This document shows positions 12,998 to 13,039 of a stretch of 13,039 nucleotides of DNA, in pieces. The DNA is from an uncultured Bacteroidaceae bacterium (lineage in GTDB: Bacteria; Bacteroidota; Bacteroidia; Bacteroidales; Bacteroidaceae), in the NCBI GenBank assembly GCA_904502185.1, contig CAJGDX010000063.1, forward strand, positions 1-13,039, read 5' to 3'. Each line of letters begins with the position of its first letter. Position 1 is the stretch's first letter. The position numbers were made by a program, and so were the translations under genes. The notes below the pieces were generated by a model. It was not told the origin of the DNA. It did no database searches and saw nothing but the letters and a program-made list of their open reading frames with translations.

Positions 12998-13039
12998 ATT
13001 AAAAGAACCAAAGAGCTCTGCGCATGGACGCTTTTTATA

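Larger units (their letters stand above)
12620..13039. other. 420-base gene-free stretch at the right edge
   Basis: I see no frame of credible length on either strand. The stretch is AT-rich and holds at least three inverted repeats, listed separately. The related words AGCAGTATTGATG (12845-12857 area) and ATCAGTATTTATG (12894-12906 area) appear about 50 bases apart. It may hold the promoter of a gene beyond the window. Confidence 0.5.

Noticed and set aside
13003..13039. Possible terminator or gene start at the right edge
   Set aside because: Only GCG/CGC before TTTTT and a nine-codon frame on the minus strand; too little sequence to support a call.

Overview
The window looks like a chromosomal segment from a member of the Bacteroidales; the genus cannot be fixed from this sequence. 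The evidence is a PorT-family protein, a DUF4294 protein, a lipoprotein with an acidic surface-export signal after its cysteine, and repeated matches to the Bacteroidetes promoter -7 box TAnnTTTG just upstream of genes. Shine-Dalgarno sequences are nearly absent, with one clear exception at 311-320. I see no transposase, integrase, phage gene, CRISPR array, tRNA or rRNA.

Layout. 1-2163 (minus): an MsbA-like ABC exporter followed 10 bases later by a LOG-family protein that runs off the left edge. 2164-2407: a divergent control region with a structured leader for the exporter and a promoter that abuts the next start codon. 2408-3001 (plus): a DUF4294 secreted protein, ended by a perfect 46-base palindrome. 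3079-6667 (minus): a 30-residue membrane peptide not previously apparent among the longer frames, a TatD-like hydrolase, a TonB-dependent receptor and a small calycin-like surface lipoprotein. 6793-7768 (minus): a 2x[4Fe-4S] ferredoxin and PorT. 7802-7969: an 84-base unit duplicated in tandem, carrying promoter-like boxes and palindromes, between divergent genes. 8060-9426 (plus): a YqiA-like alpha/beta hydrolase translationally coupled (ATGA overlap) to a secreted GH16 glucanase. 9427-9937: a gene-free 511-base stretch that holds what looks like a complete small-RNA transcription unit. 9938-12619 (plus): an 893-residue CbxX-type AAA+ ATPase. 12620-13039: no gene seen, several inverted repeats.

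How the parts may work together. The receptor and lipoprotein form a plausible outer-membrane uptake pair. The exporter and LOG protein are coupled by a ribosome site overlapping the exporter stop. The hydrolase/GH16 pair is an operon whose second product is exported to act on beta-glucan. The best candidate for something undescribed is the unit at 9469-9728: a good promoter (TTG, 19-base spacer, TATATTTG) overlapped by a 10-bp inverted repeat, then two structured RNA domains and an intrinsic terminator packed end to end, directly before a AAA+ protein that joins an N-terminal beta-rich half and an apparently dead AAA module to an active CbxX module. Whether the RNA and the ATPase are functionally linked is unknown. 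All family assignments come from reading motifs by eye; no database search was possible.
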